Notes under the pieces: generated by a model | What the model was told of the DNA's origin: nothing | Seen by the model: the letters and a program-made list of their open reading frames with translations, nothing else | Databases searched by the model: none | Shown: positions 33,932 through 42,293 of the stretch, in pieces | Position numbering within the stretch: position 1 is the stretch's first letter | Layout of the letters: each line of letters begins with the position of its first letter | DNA from: Anaerolineaceae bacterium UBA5311 | Lineage (GTDB): Bacteria > Chloroflexota > Anaerolineae > Anaerolineales > Anaerolineaceae | Length of the DNA: 63,297 nucleotides | Direction of reading: 5' to 3' | NCBI GenBank assembly: GCA_002411175.1 | Contig: DHRN01000039.1 | Span: 1-63,297, forward strand | Translations under genes and position numbers: made by a program

Positions 33932-34741
33932 CTATTTCAGCTGCGCCTGTTTGAGCATCTCGCCCTTCAGAACAGTGACGGCTTTGCCTCCGATAAAGGC
34001 GCGATCGTCTGTTAGTCGCAGCCAAACATCGCCGCCCCGTTTGGAAGCCTGGTAAGCGTAGAATTGAGTTTCACCTGTTTTGGCTTGCCAGTAGGGTCCC
34101 AGGACGCAATGCGCCATGCCCGTAACCGGGTCTTCCGGGATGCCTGTCTTGGGGGAGAAGAAGCGGGAAATAAAATCGTGTTTGTTGCCTCCGCCCGAAG
34201 CAGTGATGGCAAAATCGTGTTGACCCAGCTGCGTTATCAAGCCAAAACGAGGCTGAAAGTTACGGACCTCGTCCGCATCCGCTAGTTCGGCGATGAGAAC
34301 GCCATTTTCTGATTCGACCACGGCAACCGGTTCATGTGTGAGGATTTGGGCAAGGATCGCAGGAGCTTCGATTGGGCTAAATTTGAACCGAGGCATACTT
34401 ATCTCGATTGTGCCGCGATTGAACGTTGAGCTGATAATGCCACTGCGCGTATGGAATAAAATAGTCTCATCCGGGTCGTAGAAGCCGACTTCGTAGAGGA
34501 TATGAGCGCTGGCGATGGTGGCATGACCACATAAATCAACCTCGGTAGTGGGGGTGAACCAGCGCAGTTCATAATCCTGCCCTTTAGGGCGAAGAAAGGC
34601 GGTTTCGGACAGGTTGAATTCCTGTGCGACATCCTGCATCCATTGATCATTTCTGTTTTCTTCCAGCAGAACAACCGCGGCAGGGTTGCCTTTAAACGGT
34701 TTGATGGCAAATGCATCAACCTGATAAATTGGATATTTCAT
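33932..34741 (-). CDS. PhzF family isomerase/epimerase-like protein
   Basis: A 269-residue PhzF-fold protein. Family features are PFKGNPAAVVLL at the start, the catalytic glutamate E46 in NLSETAFL, LCGHATIASA, and DPVTGMAHCVLGPYW in the second half. PhzF members catalyse proton shifts on small acids, as in phenazine synthesis, but most members, like this isolated one, have no known substrate. AGGAGGA precedes the ATG. It is divergent from the L,D-transpeptidase gene. Confidence 0.9.
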   Translation of the reverse strand: MKYPIYQVDAFAIKPFKGNPAAVVLLEENRNDQWMQDVAQEFNLSETAFLRPKGQDYELRWFTPTTEVDLCGHATIASAHILYEVGFYDPDETILFHTRSGIISSTFNRGTIEISMPRFKFSPIEAPAILAQILTHEPVAVVESENGVLIAELADADEVRNFQPRFGLITQLGQHDFAITASGGGNKHDFISRFFSPKTGIPEDPVTGMAHCVLGPYWQAKTGETQFYAYQASKRGGDVWLRLTDDRAFIGGKAVTVLKGEMLKQAQLK

Positions 34742-34829
34742 AGTAATCCTCCTAAGGACATACCTGGACTAAGTTTACTCTGATAAGCGGCAGTTTGGGA
34801 ATACCCAAATAGCCAGGTTGGGCATTAAA

Positions 34830-34857
34830 TTGCATGATTTCCTATGCTTGTTATAAT
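34830..34857 (+). promoter_or_regulatory. Promoter of the L,D-transpeptidase gene (leaderless)
   Basis: -35 TTGCAT (34830-34835), 16 bp, and extended -10 TGT-TATAAT ending at 34857. Six bases later comes the GTG start at 34864, with no room for a ribosome-binding site. Confidence 0.65.
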
Positions 34858-34863
34858 GAACCC

Positions 34864-36069
34864 GTGAAAAAGAAAAATGTTTACCTGATCTTGTTGATTT
34901 TTGTATCGCTGATTGCGCGACCGGCATACAAGGCTGTCGACGCGGCAACAAGCAATAGCGAGACCCGCTTCTACGACTTGCCCTTGTGTCTGCCAGGTTA
35001 TTATCCGGGTGACCCCGGGGATTGCCTTCCGCTGGGTCCGTCGGAGACGATTACTGATCTGAAAAACCAGGGTTTTCCATACCCACTGGCTGGATTGCCA
35101 GCCAACAAGCCAGACCCGTCCCTCAGCGACCTGCCGTTAAGAGTGGCAAAGGTTGCCGGAGCTGAGACCAAAATCTATTCCAGCCTCTCGGAGGCAATTG
35201 GTGACAGCGGAACCGTAGTCGGTACGGTTCCTGACGGAGCAAACCGTTATGTCGCCATTATTGAGCAGGCATCGTCAGGTGATCGAACCTTCGTAAGGGT
35301 GCAATCCGGAGGTTGGGTGGAGGCAACGCCGACATATTCGTGGCCTAGATGGCAGGGGCTGGAATTTTTCGCCACACCGAAGAGTAATTTTGGCTGGACG
35401 ATCGATTTTACAGCATCGTACAACGGTCCCAACTTCGCCTCTGGAGTTACCGGTAAAAATTATGAAAAGTATCAATCTTTCCCGGTATATAATATGGTTG
35501 AAGCTGACGGTTACGATTGGTACCAAGTTTCCCCGACTGAATGGATCCCTTCCTGGAAAGCGAGGCAGGTCGTTGTTGATACAGTTACGCCACCTGAGGT
35601 CGAAGGAGGGCGCTGGATTAATATCGATTTGCATAATCAGACCTTGTCTGTTTATGAGGAAAACGAACTGGTCTTTGCCTCAATCATAGCGACAGGCGCG
35701 GGCGAGCTGTATTCTGATCCTGGCACGTATCGTATCTATGAAATGAGAGAGCTGGACCTGATGCAGGGTTCTTATACCGCGGATAAATCTGATTTTTATT
35801 ACTATGAGGCGGTCCCATGGGCGTTGTATTACAACCATACCCAGGCGATTCACGGAATATATTGGCCTGCAACCCTGGGGATCGTCCAGTCACACGGCTG
35901 TGTAAATATGTTCCCCGGTGATGCAAACTGGTTGTTCCACTGGGCTGAAGTTGGAGATTATGTCTATGTACATGACCCTTCGGGTTTGACGCCAATTCCG
36001 ACACCGACCCCGATGGGCACCCCGGCACAGGAGCTTTTTTACCCCACGGCAACCCCACCAGCACCGTAA
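34864..36069 (+). CDS. Secreted L,D-transpeptidase (YkuD domain)
   Basis: A 401-residue exported protein. Residues of about 1-25 (VKKKNVYLILLIFVSLIARP) form a signal peptide. The YkuD catalytic domain lies near residues 255-370 and ends with the cysteine motif SHGCVNM (C346), with the upstream histidine in IHGIYWP. Such enzymes make 3-3 or lipoprotein cross-links in peptidoglycan. A Pro/Thr-rich tail (PIPTPTP) follows the domain and ends the protein, an unusual extension. The GTG start at 34864 fits the signal peptide and the promoter; the frame is open to an ATG at 34834, but that lies upstream of the -10. Confidence 0.88.
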   Translation: MKKKNVYLILLIFVSLIARPAYKAVDAATSNSETRFYDLPLCLPGYYPGDPGDCLPLGPSETITDLKNQGFPYPLAGLPANKPDPSLSDLPLRVAKVAGAETKIYSSLSEAIGDSGTVVGTVPDGANRYVAIIEQASSGDRTFVRVQSGGWVEATPTYSWPRWQGLEFFATPKSNFGWTIDFTASYNGPNFASGVTGKNYEKYQSFPVYNMVEADGYDWYQVSPTEWIPSWKARQVVVDTVTPPEVEGGRWINIDLHNQTLSVYEENELVFASIIATGAGELYSDPGTYRIYEMRELDLMQGSYTADKSDFYYYEAVPWALYYNHTQAIHGIYWPATLGIVQSHGCVNMFPGDANWLFHWAEVGDYVYVHDPSGLTPIPTPTPMGTPAQELFYPTATPPAP

Positions 36070-36096
36070 GGTTCATGGAAAATTTAATAAAGAAAA

Positions 36097-36120
36097 GCCG
36101 GATTCTAAATTGAATCCGGC
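36097..36120. terminator. Bidirectional-type terminator between ldt and the serA-like gene
   Basis: GCCGGATTC (36097-36105) and GAATCCGGC (36112-36120) form a perfect 9-bp stem with a 6-nt loop. On the minus strand it is followed by TTTTCTTT, so it is best as terminator of the long leftward gene run, and it may serve the convergent ldt transcript too. Confidence 0.8.
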
Positions 36121-36143
36121 ATTTGATTAGCTGTTCTCAGAGT

Positions 36144-37082
36144 TTAACAAATCTTCCAGCGTAATGGTTTCTCTTCGAGGACGTTAACAACTTCAGAGGC
36201 GATATCTTCAGCCGCGCGCAGTTGTGCCTCGATCGTCTGACCTCCGATATGGGGGGTGGCGATAACCCTGGCGTTTTTGACCAGCTCCCATTCCAATGGG
36301 GGTTCCTTTTCGTAAACATCCAGGGCGGCTCCAGCAACTTTGCCAGACTCAATCGCTCGCAAAAGAGCGGCGTGGTCAATGACGCCACCGCGGGAGGCGT
36401 CCACAATATAGACACCCTCTTTCATTTTGGCGAAAGCTTCGTCATTGAGCAGGTGTTTCGATTCGGCATTCAGCGGAAGGTTGAGGCTGATGAAATCTGC
36501 TTTTGCCAGCAGCTCGTCGAGATGGACCTGTTCGAAGCCCTTTTCACGCACAAATTCAGGATCCCATGTGCGTTTATAGACAAGCACTTTCATGCCCATG
36601 CAGGAGCAATATTTGGCGACGAGTTGTCCGATGTTTCCAAAACCGATCATTCCGAGTGTCTTGCCCATCAGTTCGGCGCCCATGAGTTCTTTCTTAGCCC
36701 AGTTTTCCTGCTTCATGGCGGCATCGGCGCGGGGTAGTTCGCGCGAGAGACCAAAAATCATTGCCATAGAAAGTTCGGCGACTGCTTCAGAAGTAGCAAC
36801 AGGGCAATTGACGACGGTAACGCCGTGCTCTTTGGCTGCTTCGAGGTCAATGTTATCCACACCAACTCCAGCCCGACCAACTACTTTGAGGTTTTTGGCA
36901 GCATCGAAAACTTCACGGGTGACTTTTGTGCGACCGCGCACGATCATTCCGTGGTAATCGCCGACTTCTTGCAAAAGTTGAGCTGCGTCGATCCCTTTTC
37001 TGTCAACGGCTTCGCCGACCTGGTTGATCAGGTCCTTTCCAACACTTTCCAAGCCGTCTGTGATGAGTACTTTCCATGCCAT
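36144..37082 (-). CDS. D-2-hydroxyacid dehydrogenase, short phosphoglycerate-dehydrogenase type
   Basis: A 312-residue NAD-dependent 2-hydroxyacid dehydrogenase, closest in pattern to SerA without the C-terminal ACT/regulatory domains. GRAGVGVDNIDLEAA carries the substrate arginine region, GMIGFGNIGQLVAKY the NAD loop, and ATPHIGGQTIEA the catalytic histidine. It probably oxidises 3-phosphoglycerate for serine synthesis, though other hydroxyacids are possible. It is the last gene of the leftward run, 44 bp behind selB. AAGGAG precedes the ATG. Confidence 0.88.
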   Translation of the reverse strand: MAWKVLITDGLESVGKDLINQVGEAVDRKGIDAAQLLQEVGDYHGMIVRGRTKVTREVFDAAKNLKVVGRAGVGVDNIDLEAAKEHGVTVVNCPVATSEAVAELSMAMIFGLSRELPRADAAMKQENWAKKELMGAELMGKTLGMIGFGNIGQLVAKYCSCMGMKVLVYKRTWDPEFVREKGFEQVHLDELLAKADFISLNLPLNAESKHLLNDEAFAKMKEGVYIVDASRGGVIDHAALLRAIESGKVAGAALDVYEKEPPLEWELVKNARVIATPHIGGQTIEAQLRAAEDIASEVVNVLEEKPLRWKIC

Positions 37083-37126
37083 AACTACTTTTCTCCTTTT
37101 TTACTATGGTGATATATCCTATTGTA

Positions 37127-39013
37127 CTATCTTAAACCGCGCACGTCACCCTTTCGGTAGGTGAATCCAATTGAATCGAAGTATTCCAATGCCGCTGTGG
37201 CATACTTACGGGTGGTATTAAACTGGTCCCTCAACTGGGCAAGGCTGACAGAACCATCGCTTTGAATCGTATCATGGACCCAGGTTTGCATTTCAGCAAT
37301 CGCGGTGGGGGTGAAGAGAACCGTGTCGGAAACTGCGACCAATCTTCCGGAAGAAATCAGTCCTTCCAACAAATCAGCGCCGATGGCGAGGTGCACCTGG
37401 TTGATGTCGGGTGGGGTAAAGGGGTTGGCACTGAAATCGGCTAAAATCGGTGCGACAGTTGCCTCCTGGGCAGGGGTGAGCACAACGATGTGACCGGGTG
37501 CCCAGACTAAACTTCCCCGCGCTACCAGCAGACCTTGTTCTGCCAGCCTGGAGAGTGCCAGGTCGAAAATTACCTGGGAAAGACCCAGACTGCTTTTTAA
37601 TTCTTCCCTGGGCATGCCAGCCTTGAATGGGTAGGCTTGATGGAAGTGATTTAGTGCGTTGATTGACTTGTTCGAGAGTTCGTCCCAATAGGCGCGGCTC
37701 ATAAAAGTATTTTTGGCAATATCGTTATCTGGCTGAAGCGAAACTATCTGACTTTCATCAATGAGTTCTTTCAATACTTCAAGCAATTGTCCTTTTGGAA
37801 GGGCAGATTTTGTACCAAGGTTCGAAAAACTGCTCGTTTTCTGACTTTCCAGGATCTGACTGACCAGTTCACTGGCGCTCCCGCTGAGGATTTTGTCCAT
37901 TCTTTCAAGGTTGGAGAGGTTAAAGCGTTTGTACGCAGATTGTGGATGTGGATCGAGGACAACACCTCCTCCGAGCGTTTCGGAAGGGGAGGGCATGCGC
38001 AGGATGAAGCGGTCGCCCCTGGCAGCAACGATGGGATTATCCGCGCGTAACTGGATGTAGGCTGTATCGCCGGGGTCCAGCCGGTGAGTGCCAAGCAGGC
38101 GCAGCGTCGCGGTTGTTTCGGTTGATCCAATGAACATCTTGACCTGCATATTGTGTTTGACAGCAAACATGCTGTCGCGAAGAAGCCGAAAATGCGCATC
38201 CAGGAATTGGGTTGGTTTGTAATCACGCGGGTGGGCGATCACATCCCCACGGGTAATATCCCGGTAATTCAGGTTAACGATATTTACAGCAGTTCGGTAA
38301 CCCGGGTCGATTTTCTGCACTTTATGGTGGTGGTTCTGCAGCCCGCGGATACGCCCGGTTTTGCCACCGGGCAGACAAACCACCTCTTCGCCCAATGCGA
38401 AACTGCCGTCGAGCAAGGTGCCGGTTACAATCGTGCCGAAACCTGTCAGAGTAAACACCCTGTCGACCGGTAGCCGCGGTTTACCCAGGTTTTTTCGTTC
38501 AGGAAGCCCAACCAGGGCATCCTGGAGTGCCAGCAGAAGCTCCGGGACACCATCGCCAGTTTTAGCTGATAGCGGCACAATTGGCGCGTCTGCCAATGAA
38601 GTGCGGCTGAGCAGTTCCTGGACATCCATCTCCACCAGCTCCAGCCATTCACGGTCATCAACCAGGTCGGTCTTTGTTAAAACGATAACTCCACGATTAA
38701 TTTCCAGCAGGTCGAGGATCGAGAGATGTTCCCTGGTTTGCGCGGAAACGCCTTCGTCTGCGGCAACCACCAGCAGGACGGCATCGATCCCTCCGATGCC
38801 GGCAAGCATGTTCCCAATAAAGTCACGATGACCGGGCACATCGATGATTCCAACCTCTTCGCCGTTGGGCAGGCTCAAAGAGGCAAACCCCAACTCTATG
38901 GTCATTTCACGGACTTTCTCTTCCTTGAGACGATCGGGGTGCGTGCCGGTCAACGCGGCGATCAGGGTTGACTTCCCATGATCGACATGACCTGCGGTTC
39001 CGATAATATGCAT
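37127..39013 (-). CDS. selB: Selenocysteine-specific elongation factor SelB
   Basis: A 628-residue translation factor that delivers Sec-tRNA to UGA codons marked by a SECIS hairpin. The GTPase domain starts at residue 1 with GTAGHVDHGKSTLIAALTG, then DVPGHRDFIGNML and IVLTKTDLVDD. Two beta-barrels follow, and the C-terminal 250 residues are winged-helix repeats that bind SECIS RNA. Its presence shows the organism decodes selenocysteine. No selA, selD, tRNA-Sec or clear selenoprotein gene lies in the window. It starts two bases after the coiled-coil gene. Confidence 0.95.
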   Translation of the reverse strand: MHIIGTAGHVDHGKSTLIAALTGTHPDRLKEEKVREMTIELGFASLSLPNGEEVGIIDVPGHRDFIGNMLAGIGGIDAVLLVVAADEGVSAQTREHLSILDLLEINRGVIVLTKTDLVDDREWLELVEMDVQELLSRTSLADAPIVPLSAKTGDGVPELLLALQDALVGLPERKNLGKPRLPVDRVFTLTGFGTIVTGTLLDGSFALGEEVVCLPGGKTGRIRGLQNHHHKVQKIDPGYRTAVNIVNLNYRDITRGDVIAHPRDYKPTQFLDAHFRLLRDSMFAVKHNMQVKMFIGSTETTATLRLLGTHRLDPGDTAYIQLRADNPIVAARGDRFILRMPSPSETLGGGVVLDPHPQSAYKRFNLSNLERMDKILSGSASELVSQILESQKTSSFSNLGTKSALPKGQLLEVLKELIDESQIVSLQPDNDIAKNTFMSRAYWDELSNKSINALNHFHQAYPFKAGMPREELKSSLGLSQVIFDLALSRLAEQGLLVARGSLVWAPGHIVVLTPAQEATVAPILADFSANPFTPPDINQVHLAIGADLLEGLISSGRLVAVSDTVLFTPTAIAEMQTWVHDTIQSDGSVSLAQLRDQFNTTRKYATAALEYFDSIGFTYRKGDVRGLR

Positions 39014-39015
39014 GT

Positions 39016-40209
39016 TTAGCTTTTGTTATTATCGACTAACGGGGCGATGTTCTGGATGGATTCCTGGTACGCCACCAAAACAGTCTGGATGTGTCTGACA
39101 GTCTCACGGCTCAGCGCATCCAGCTCATCACGCAGCATGGCAGTCAGATCGTCGATCTCTTGCAGTTGGCGTGTGAAGCCGGCATATTGCTGCGTGGTTT
39201 CACGGGTTTCTTCTTCCTGGGCAAGCATGTAGTTTGTCCAGCGCTTGATGTCGTCAGACTTGAAACTGGTCCACTCCTGGCGATAGCGATCGTCGTTGAG
39301 TCTTTGCAGCTCCGTAATCTCATTGATACGACGTTCAAAACGCTGGGTAACTTCTTCAGCACTTTGGATGGCTTTGGTGGCGGAGAGACGAATGTTCTCA
39401 AGGGTCTCAATTTGAGCGCCAAGGTTGGCGTTGAACTGATCAATTTCCGCGAAACGCTTCTCCCAGTTGGCGAAAACCTTATCCTTATCCACCAGGGAGT
39501 TGTTTACACGTTCGATGAATTGTGATTGGTTTTCACGCCGGTCTTTTTCATTGTTCTGTAGCTCGGCAATGCGGGTATCGAGGGTACGGAAACTGTCCGA
39601 AAAACTGTCAAAACGTCCCCGGGTTTCTTCCAGCCGTTTGCGCACGGAGGCAACCTCGCCCTGCAAATCGGTAAGGCGTTTGGCTTCCTGCCGGCGACCT
39701 TCTTCGAGAAGATGCAGAGAGCGTCGGTAATCCTCATCGTAACGACTGACATCCTGAATCCTGGCTTTTAATTCTTCATTCAATCGCGCCAGCCTGGTAT
39801 CTTCAACCTTAAGGGCACTGATATCCGCCCGGATGGGGTCAAACATTTCGGTTAGTGGATACAGTTCGGCTATGGTCTTTTTTGTTGAATCAATTTCTAT
39901 TTTTGTGCGTTTTTGCGATTCGTTGAGGTTACTTTCTGCGCGTTCATTTGCCTCGCGAATTTGCTTGCTCAAATCTATATTAAGCCTGTCAATACGGTTT
40001 TCATATTTATCCATGCTGCTAATCTGGGTGGTATTGCGGTTGATTAGCACCTCGAGTTCCTTAATCTGTTTACGCAAGTTCAAGTTTTCCCCTTCGAGGA
40101 TGGTCAAACGGTTTTGCAGAGAGGCGAGGTTGGTTTTATCGTTGCGGCGTTCGTTATCGAGCCATTCAACGCGTTTTTCCAATTGTTCGATTCCGGAATA
40201 TTCGTCCAT
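39016..40209 (-). CDS. Coiled-coil protein of unknown function
   Basis: A 397-residue, highly charged, almost wholly helical protein with heptad patterns from residue 5 to about 370. There is no signal peptide, membrane helix or enzyme motif. The pattern resembles generic structural or SMC-like coiled coils, so similarity searches would be noisy. It is tightly linked to selB (2-bp gap) but I know of no family tying it to selenocysteine. AGGAAC precedes the ATG. Function unknown. Confidence 0.8.
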   Translation of the reverse strand: MDEYSGIEQLEKRVEWLDNERRNDKTNLASLQNRLTILEGENLNLRKQIKELEVLINRNTTQISSMDKYENRIDRLNIDLSKQIREANERAESNLNESQKRTKIEIDSTKKTIAELYPLTEMFDPIRADISALKVEDTRLARLNEELKARIQDVSRYDEDYRRSLHLLEEGRRQEAKRLTDLQGEVASVRKRLEETRGRFDSFSDSFRTLDTRIAELQNNEKDRRENQSQFIERVNNSLVDKDKVFANWEKRFAEIDQFNANLGAQIETLENIRLSATKAIQSAEEVTQRFERRINEITELQRLNDDRYRQEWTSFKSDDIKRWTNYMLAQEEETRETTQQYAGFTRQLQEIDDLTAMLRDELDALSRETVRHIQTVLVAYQESIQNIAPLVDNNKS

Positions 40210-40275
40210 AATGTTCCTGTCTTTGTAAATATGATGATGTGATTATACCTAGTTTCAAAAACAGGTAAATGATTA

Positions 40276-41697
40276 TTAGGTCAGATTCTCAAAAGAAATT
40301 AATAATTCTTGCACTGGTCTGGATAGAACGTTGGGAAAAAGACCTGGCAGGATGATAACCATAAGGATGACCACGACCATGATAATCAAGCCTATCTCTT
40401 CGACATTCGATTCTTCGGATCCAGTTTGATGGTTTTGATTCCCTGGGTTAATCATTGTGCTAAACAGTCGCAAGAACATGGTCAGCATTCCCAAAACACC
40501 AACAGCGGATAGTAAGCTGAGCGGAAGGTTATCAGTGGATATAAGCTTCCAAACGATGTGTTTGGTGGGATAGAGAGAGAACAAAGGCATTCCGATCAGG
40601 TTGAGAATACTTGCCAGCAAGAGGACACTCGCAAAGGGATAACGCCTGATGATGCCTTTGAGAACCTCGAAAGTCAGCGTCTCCGAACGGGTGATTCTTT
40701 GCATCGAAGCAAGGGATACAGCTAAAGCCCAATGGGCTAAAATGCGCGGGAAAAGAGTCATTGTCAGCACTTCGAGCCCCCCTGAACCGCGAAACGCCAT
40801 TGAAAAAGCGAGATAACCTGTCTCCGCAAGGAAAAAATAACCCAGCATTCGGTTCAAATTCGATTGAAACGCGGCAATAACCCCTGCCGAGAGAATACAC
40901 AAAGCGCCGATCCACTTCAGGAACGTATCGAGTTCCGGAAGATTACGCAGCCAGCCATATTGATTGAGAAATTTCAGGAAAAACAGGGCAAGCCCAACCT
41001 GCATCAATACCAGCAGAAAACTGATTGTCCATGGATGGCTTTCTTCAGCCAGCATCGGCAACCAGCTATGCAGGGGGAAAATTCCCACCCAGAGAATAAA
41101 ACCAATTAATACCAGTATCGCCCCGCGTAAAACGAGGGCTTGTGCTGATGGTGATGTTTCAATACCCGTGACCATCCAACCGCTAACCAGGATCAGTGGG
41201 AGCGCCAGGGTTTGCATGCTGAGGAAGCGGATGATCCCGTTTTTGGCTGGTGTACCCCGCGGTGAGAGTAACGGGACGCTGGTTAGAGCGATTAACTCGA
41301 TCACTACAGCCGAATAGATGAACGGATTTATAAATTGAACCGATACCCATAACGCCGTGATCAGCAGCGAGAGGCTGTTGAACCATTGGCTGACTATAAA
41401 CAACCTGCTGAATGCGTTCCAGGCAAAACAGACCAGGTAAAGCACGCTGACCATGCCCAGTTGACCGGCGGTGATCTGGATTGTCCGCCCAAAAAGCACA
41501 AGGCTGTCTTCCAGGAAAAATTGCCTGCCGGCGATACTCAAAACGAGATCGTTGGAGAATAAAACAGCCAATCCTGCCAGAATCAGGGGGATTATGGTGG
41601 CAAGAACTGCTGTGATTTTCTGGTACTTTTGGAGTGAAACCAGGAGAAAACTCAAGGCAATCGGTAACCCGATCCAAATAACTACAGTGTTGCTCAT
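40276..41697 (-). CDS. NuoN/HyfB-like proton-translocating-type membrane subunit, degenerate
   Basis: A 473-residue protein with about 13-14 membrane helices and the fold pattern of complex I/Mrp antiporter-like subunits. The helix-5 glutamate is present (E134 in VVIELIAL). The IFPLHSWLP motif (206-214) aligns with the PFHLW motif of NuoN. By spacing from that motif, the two key lysines of NuoN helices 7 and 8 are W203 and Q233 here. A lysine occurs later in PTKHIVWKL. Proton pumping is thus doubtful or altered. Its start overlaps the stop of the HyfE-like gene by 4 bp. Confidence 0.8.
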   Translation of the reverse strand: MSNTVVIWIGLPIALSFLLVSLQKYQKITAVLATIIPLILAGLAVLFSNDLVLSIAGRQFFLEDSLVLFGRTIQITAGQLGMVSVLYLVCFAWNAFSRLFIVSQWFNSLSLLITALWVSVQFINPFIYSAVVIELIALTSVPLLSPRGTPAKNGIIRFLSMQTLALPLILVSGWMVTGIETSPSAQALVLRGAILVLIGFILWVGIFPLHSWLPMLAEESHPWTISFLLVLMQVGLALFFLKFLNQYGWLRNLPELDTFLKWIGALCILSAGVIAAFQSNLNRMLGYFFLAETGYLAFSMAFRGSGGLEVLTMTLFPRILAHWALAVSLASMQRITRSETLTFEVLKGIIRRYPFASVLLLASILNLIGMPLFSLYPTKHIVWKLISTDNLPLSLLSAVGVLGMLTMFLRLFSTMINPGNQNHQTGSEESNVEEIGLIIMVVVILMVIILPGLFPNVLSRPVQELLISFENLT

Positions 41698-42293
41698 GTC
41701 GTTTCACTTTCTGCATTTTTCACGATGAAAAACGCGCCGACAATCGCCAGGAGCAGGTTGACTGTTACCAACAATGCTTCGAGCAGGTATGAATAATCGA
41801 GGGCGTAGTATAAAAGCTGAAAACCGGAAAGAAACGTGAGGATCCCTATCGCGATGTAAAAAGGTTCACTAATCGTGCCAAGTTGAAGCAGACCGATCAG
41901 AATCAAACCCATACTGGCAAAGAGATGATCACTGGGCACCAATGGGAAGACCTCCCGCTGGAGACCTGGCAAAAAGGACTGCAGCATCACTAATAACAAT
42001 AAACCCGCCAGTGCACGGAAAATCTCTCCGCTTGTGGGCTTGATGTTTAGTTTCACCTTTTCGATTCCACCGACACTTACCAGCGTCAGATAGAGAATGA
42101 GTGTAACCATAAGACCGGTAAATGGTTGAATCAGGGCGAGTTCCATGGGCAAAACAGATCTGACAAGCGGGAAAAGGAAGAGATATTGTACCGTCAGCGC
42201 AACCAGGTTGATGGTCCATTGCCTTCGGGTCAGGTTTACCAAAGCTGCCAACAGCACCAGGTAGATGGGTATCTGGGTCAGGATCTCGCTCAT
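41694..42293 (-). CDS. HyfE/NuoK-like small membrane subunit
   Basis: A 199-residue protein with six or so hydrophobic helices and a NuoK-like C-terminal part (SYLLEALLVTVNLLLAIVGAF). Size and position between the two large antiporter-like genes match HyfE of hydrogenase-4-like complexes. I start at the ATG at 42293, which overlaps the upstream stop (ATGA) and has GGGGAG before it; the frame is open to 42353. No quinone- or hydrogen-reacting subunit lies nearby, so it belongs to a membrane-only module here. Confidence in the family assignment is moderate because the sequence is diverged. Confidence 0.65.
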   Translation of the reverse strand: MSEILTQIPIYLVLLAALVNLTRRQWTINLVALTVQYLFLFPLVRSVLPMELALIQPFTGLMVTLILYLTLVSVGGIEKVKLNIKPTSGEIFRALAGLLLLVMLQSFLPGLQREVFPLVPSDHLFASMGLILIGLLQLGTISEPFYIAIGILTFLSGFQLLYYALDYSYLLEALLVTVNLLLAIVGAFFIVKNAESETT

